Below, piece by piece: positions 6,329 through 6,924 of a stretch of DNA of 6,924 bases. The notes under the pieces were generated by a model. The model was given only the letters and a program-made list of their open reading frames with translations, made no database searches and was not told where the DNA came from. The translations under genes and the position numbers were made by a program. Position 1 is the stretch's first letter, and each line of letters begins with the position of its first letter. Origin of the DNA: Nocardioidaceae bacterium (GTDB taxonomy: Bacteria > Actinomycetota > Actinomycetes > Propionibacteriales > Nocardioidaceae); assembly GCA_013696065.1 (NCBI GenBank), contig JACCZJ010000223.1:1-6924 (forward strand), written 5' to 3'.

Positions 6329-6924
6329 ATGAAGAAAGTTCTCGGGGTTTTCGGTGCGGCCGCGTTCGTGGCCAGCCTCGGCGCGGCGCCTGTGCAGGCC
6401 ACGCCCCCTGTCGCAGCGGGGCAGGACTCGGCGCAGACGTTGTCGGTCTCCCCCGGATCCCTGGCTGTTGCCGGGCGGCGAGGGCGTTTCGGCGTCAAGG
6501 ACCGCTGGGCCCGGGAAACCACGCGCTACGGAGACTCAGACTCCTCCGTCTATTCCATCGAACACGTGACCGAGTTGCAGTACCGCCTGTCGTGGGCAGG
6601 CGTGTACAACTCCGGTGTCACTGGCTACTTCGGGCCGATGACAAGAGAAGGTGTGCGCACCTACCAGCGGCGAGAGAAGCTGCGGGTCACCGGGGTGGCG
6701 ACACACAAGACCTGGGCACACTTGCTGCGCGACACCGTACGCCGACCCGGACGCGCCCCTCATGTTTGCAGGACCGGCGGCTGGCACGCTTGCTATGACC
6801 GCACCAAGCACCAAGTGACCTTGTGGCACGGTGGCCGGATCCACAACACCTGGCTGGTCAGAGGTGGCGGTTACGGCAGTCTCGAGACCCGGGTTGGAAA
6901 CACCGTCGTCTATTACCGCAACAT
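6329..6924 (+). CDS. Secreted L,D-transpeptidase precursor with peptidoglycan-binding domain (3' end missing)
   Basis: The open frame runs from the ATG at 6329 to the window end (198 codons visible, no stop). AAAGGA (6318-6323) lies 5 bases before the ATG. The protein begins with a Sec signal peptide (MKKVLGVFGAAAFVASLGAAPVQA in outline, likely cleaved after VQA at residue 24). A low-complexity spacer follows, then a PG_binding_1-like segment at about 78-133 (IEHVTELQYRL, GYFGPMTREGVRTYQR). The beginning of a YkuD L,D-transpeptidase domain follows from about 145 (VCRTGGWHACYDRTK, then VTLWHGGRIHNTWLVRGG). L,D-transpeptidases cross-link peptidoglycan (3-3 links) or attach proteins to it, outside the membrane. 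The catalytic HxxxxxxxxxxSHGC motif would lie beyond the edge, so activity cannot be confirmed. C147 and C155 may form a disulfide, as two cysteines at this place are familiar from related actinobacterial enzymes. Completeness of the gene is unknown. Confidence 0.85.
   Translation, partial: MKKVLGVFGAAAFVASLGAAPVQATPPVAAGQDSAQTLSVSPGSLAVAGRRGRFGVKDRWARETTRYGDSDSSVYSIEHVTELQYRLSWAGVYNSGVTGYFGPMTREGVRTYQRREKLRVTGVATHKTWAHLLRDTVRRPGRAPHVCRTGGWHACYDRTKHQVTLWHGGRIHNTWLVRGGGYGSLETRVGNTVVYYRN

Overview
The window is high-GC DNA with the gene content of an actinobacterium (Actinomycetota). The evidence is the set of families (MraZ, DUF3040, a TgpA-type membrane transglutaminase, an actinobacterial-style L,D-transpeptidase), GTG as well as ATG starts, and G/C-biased third codon positions. 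I cannot place it to genus. The layout is the cell-envelope locus at the head of the division and cell wall (dcw) cluster. It looks chromosomal and core, with no sign of mobile DNA, CRISPR, tRNA or rRNA.

Left part, minus strand: mraZ (251-688) is transcribed leftward toward what is probably the first 22 codons of rsmH (1-67). The 183 bp between them holds an imperfect hairpin. Upstream of mraZ is a clear MraZ operator: four GTGG-type boxes in exact 10-bp phase (708-743), overlapping a candidate promoter. This is the strongest non-coding signal in the window.

Middle part, plus strand: from a divergent region of about 316 bp (689-1004) a three-gene operon runs rightward. It encodes a MoxR-family AAA+ ATPase (1005-1976), a DUF58 membrane protein (1986-3296) and a polytopic transglutaminase-like protein of the TgpA type (3293-5656). 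The genes are separated by 9 bp and then by an ATGA overlap, so coupled expression is expected. A sequence resembling an extracytoplasmic-function (ECF) sigma promoter, GGGAACC-N17-CGTT, lies upstream. It is followed by two small inverted repeats. MoxR and DUF58 proteins commonly occur together and are thought to act as a chaperone/adaptor pair. The transglutaminase domain is predicted to face outside the membrane.

Right part: a small DUF3040 membrane protein (5650-6048, minus) converges on the operon with a 7-bp overlap of the two coding ends. After a 280-bp divergent spacer, a secreted L,D-transpeptidase precursor begins at 6329 (plus) and runs off the window. It has a signal peptide, a peptidoglycan-binding domain and the start of a YkuD domain; its catalytic motif lies beyond the edge.

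Together the genes point to cell division control (mraZ/rsmH) next to envelope assembly and remodelling (MoxR-DUF58-TgpA, L,D-transpeptidase). I see no clearly new system. The items most worth following up are the operator array, the possible envelope-stress promoter of the MoxR operon, the mraZ-rsmH leader hairpin, and a Glu at the expected third catalytic position of the transglutaminase.
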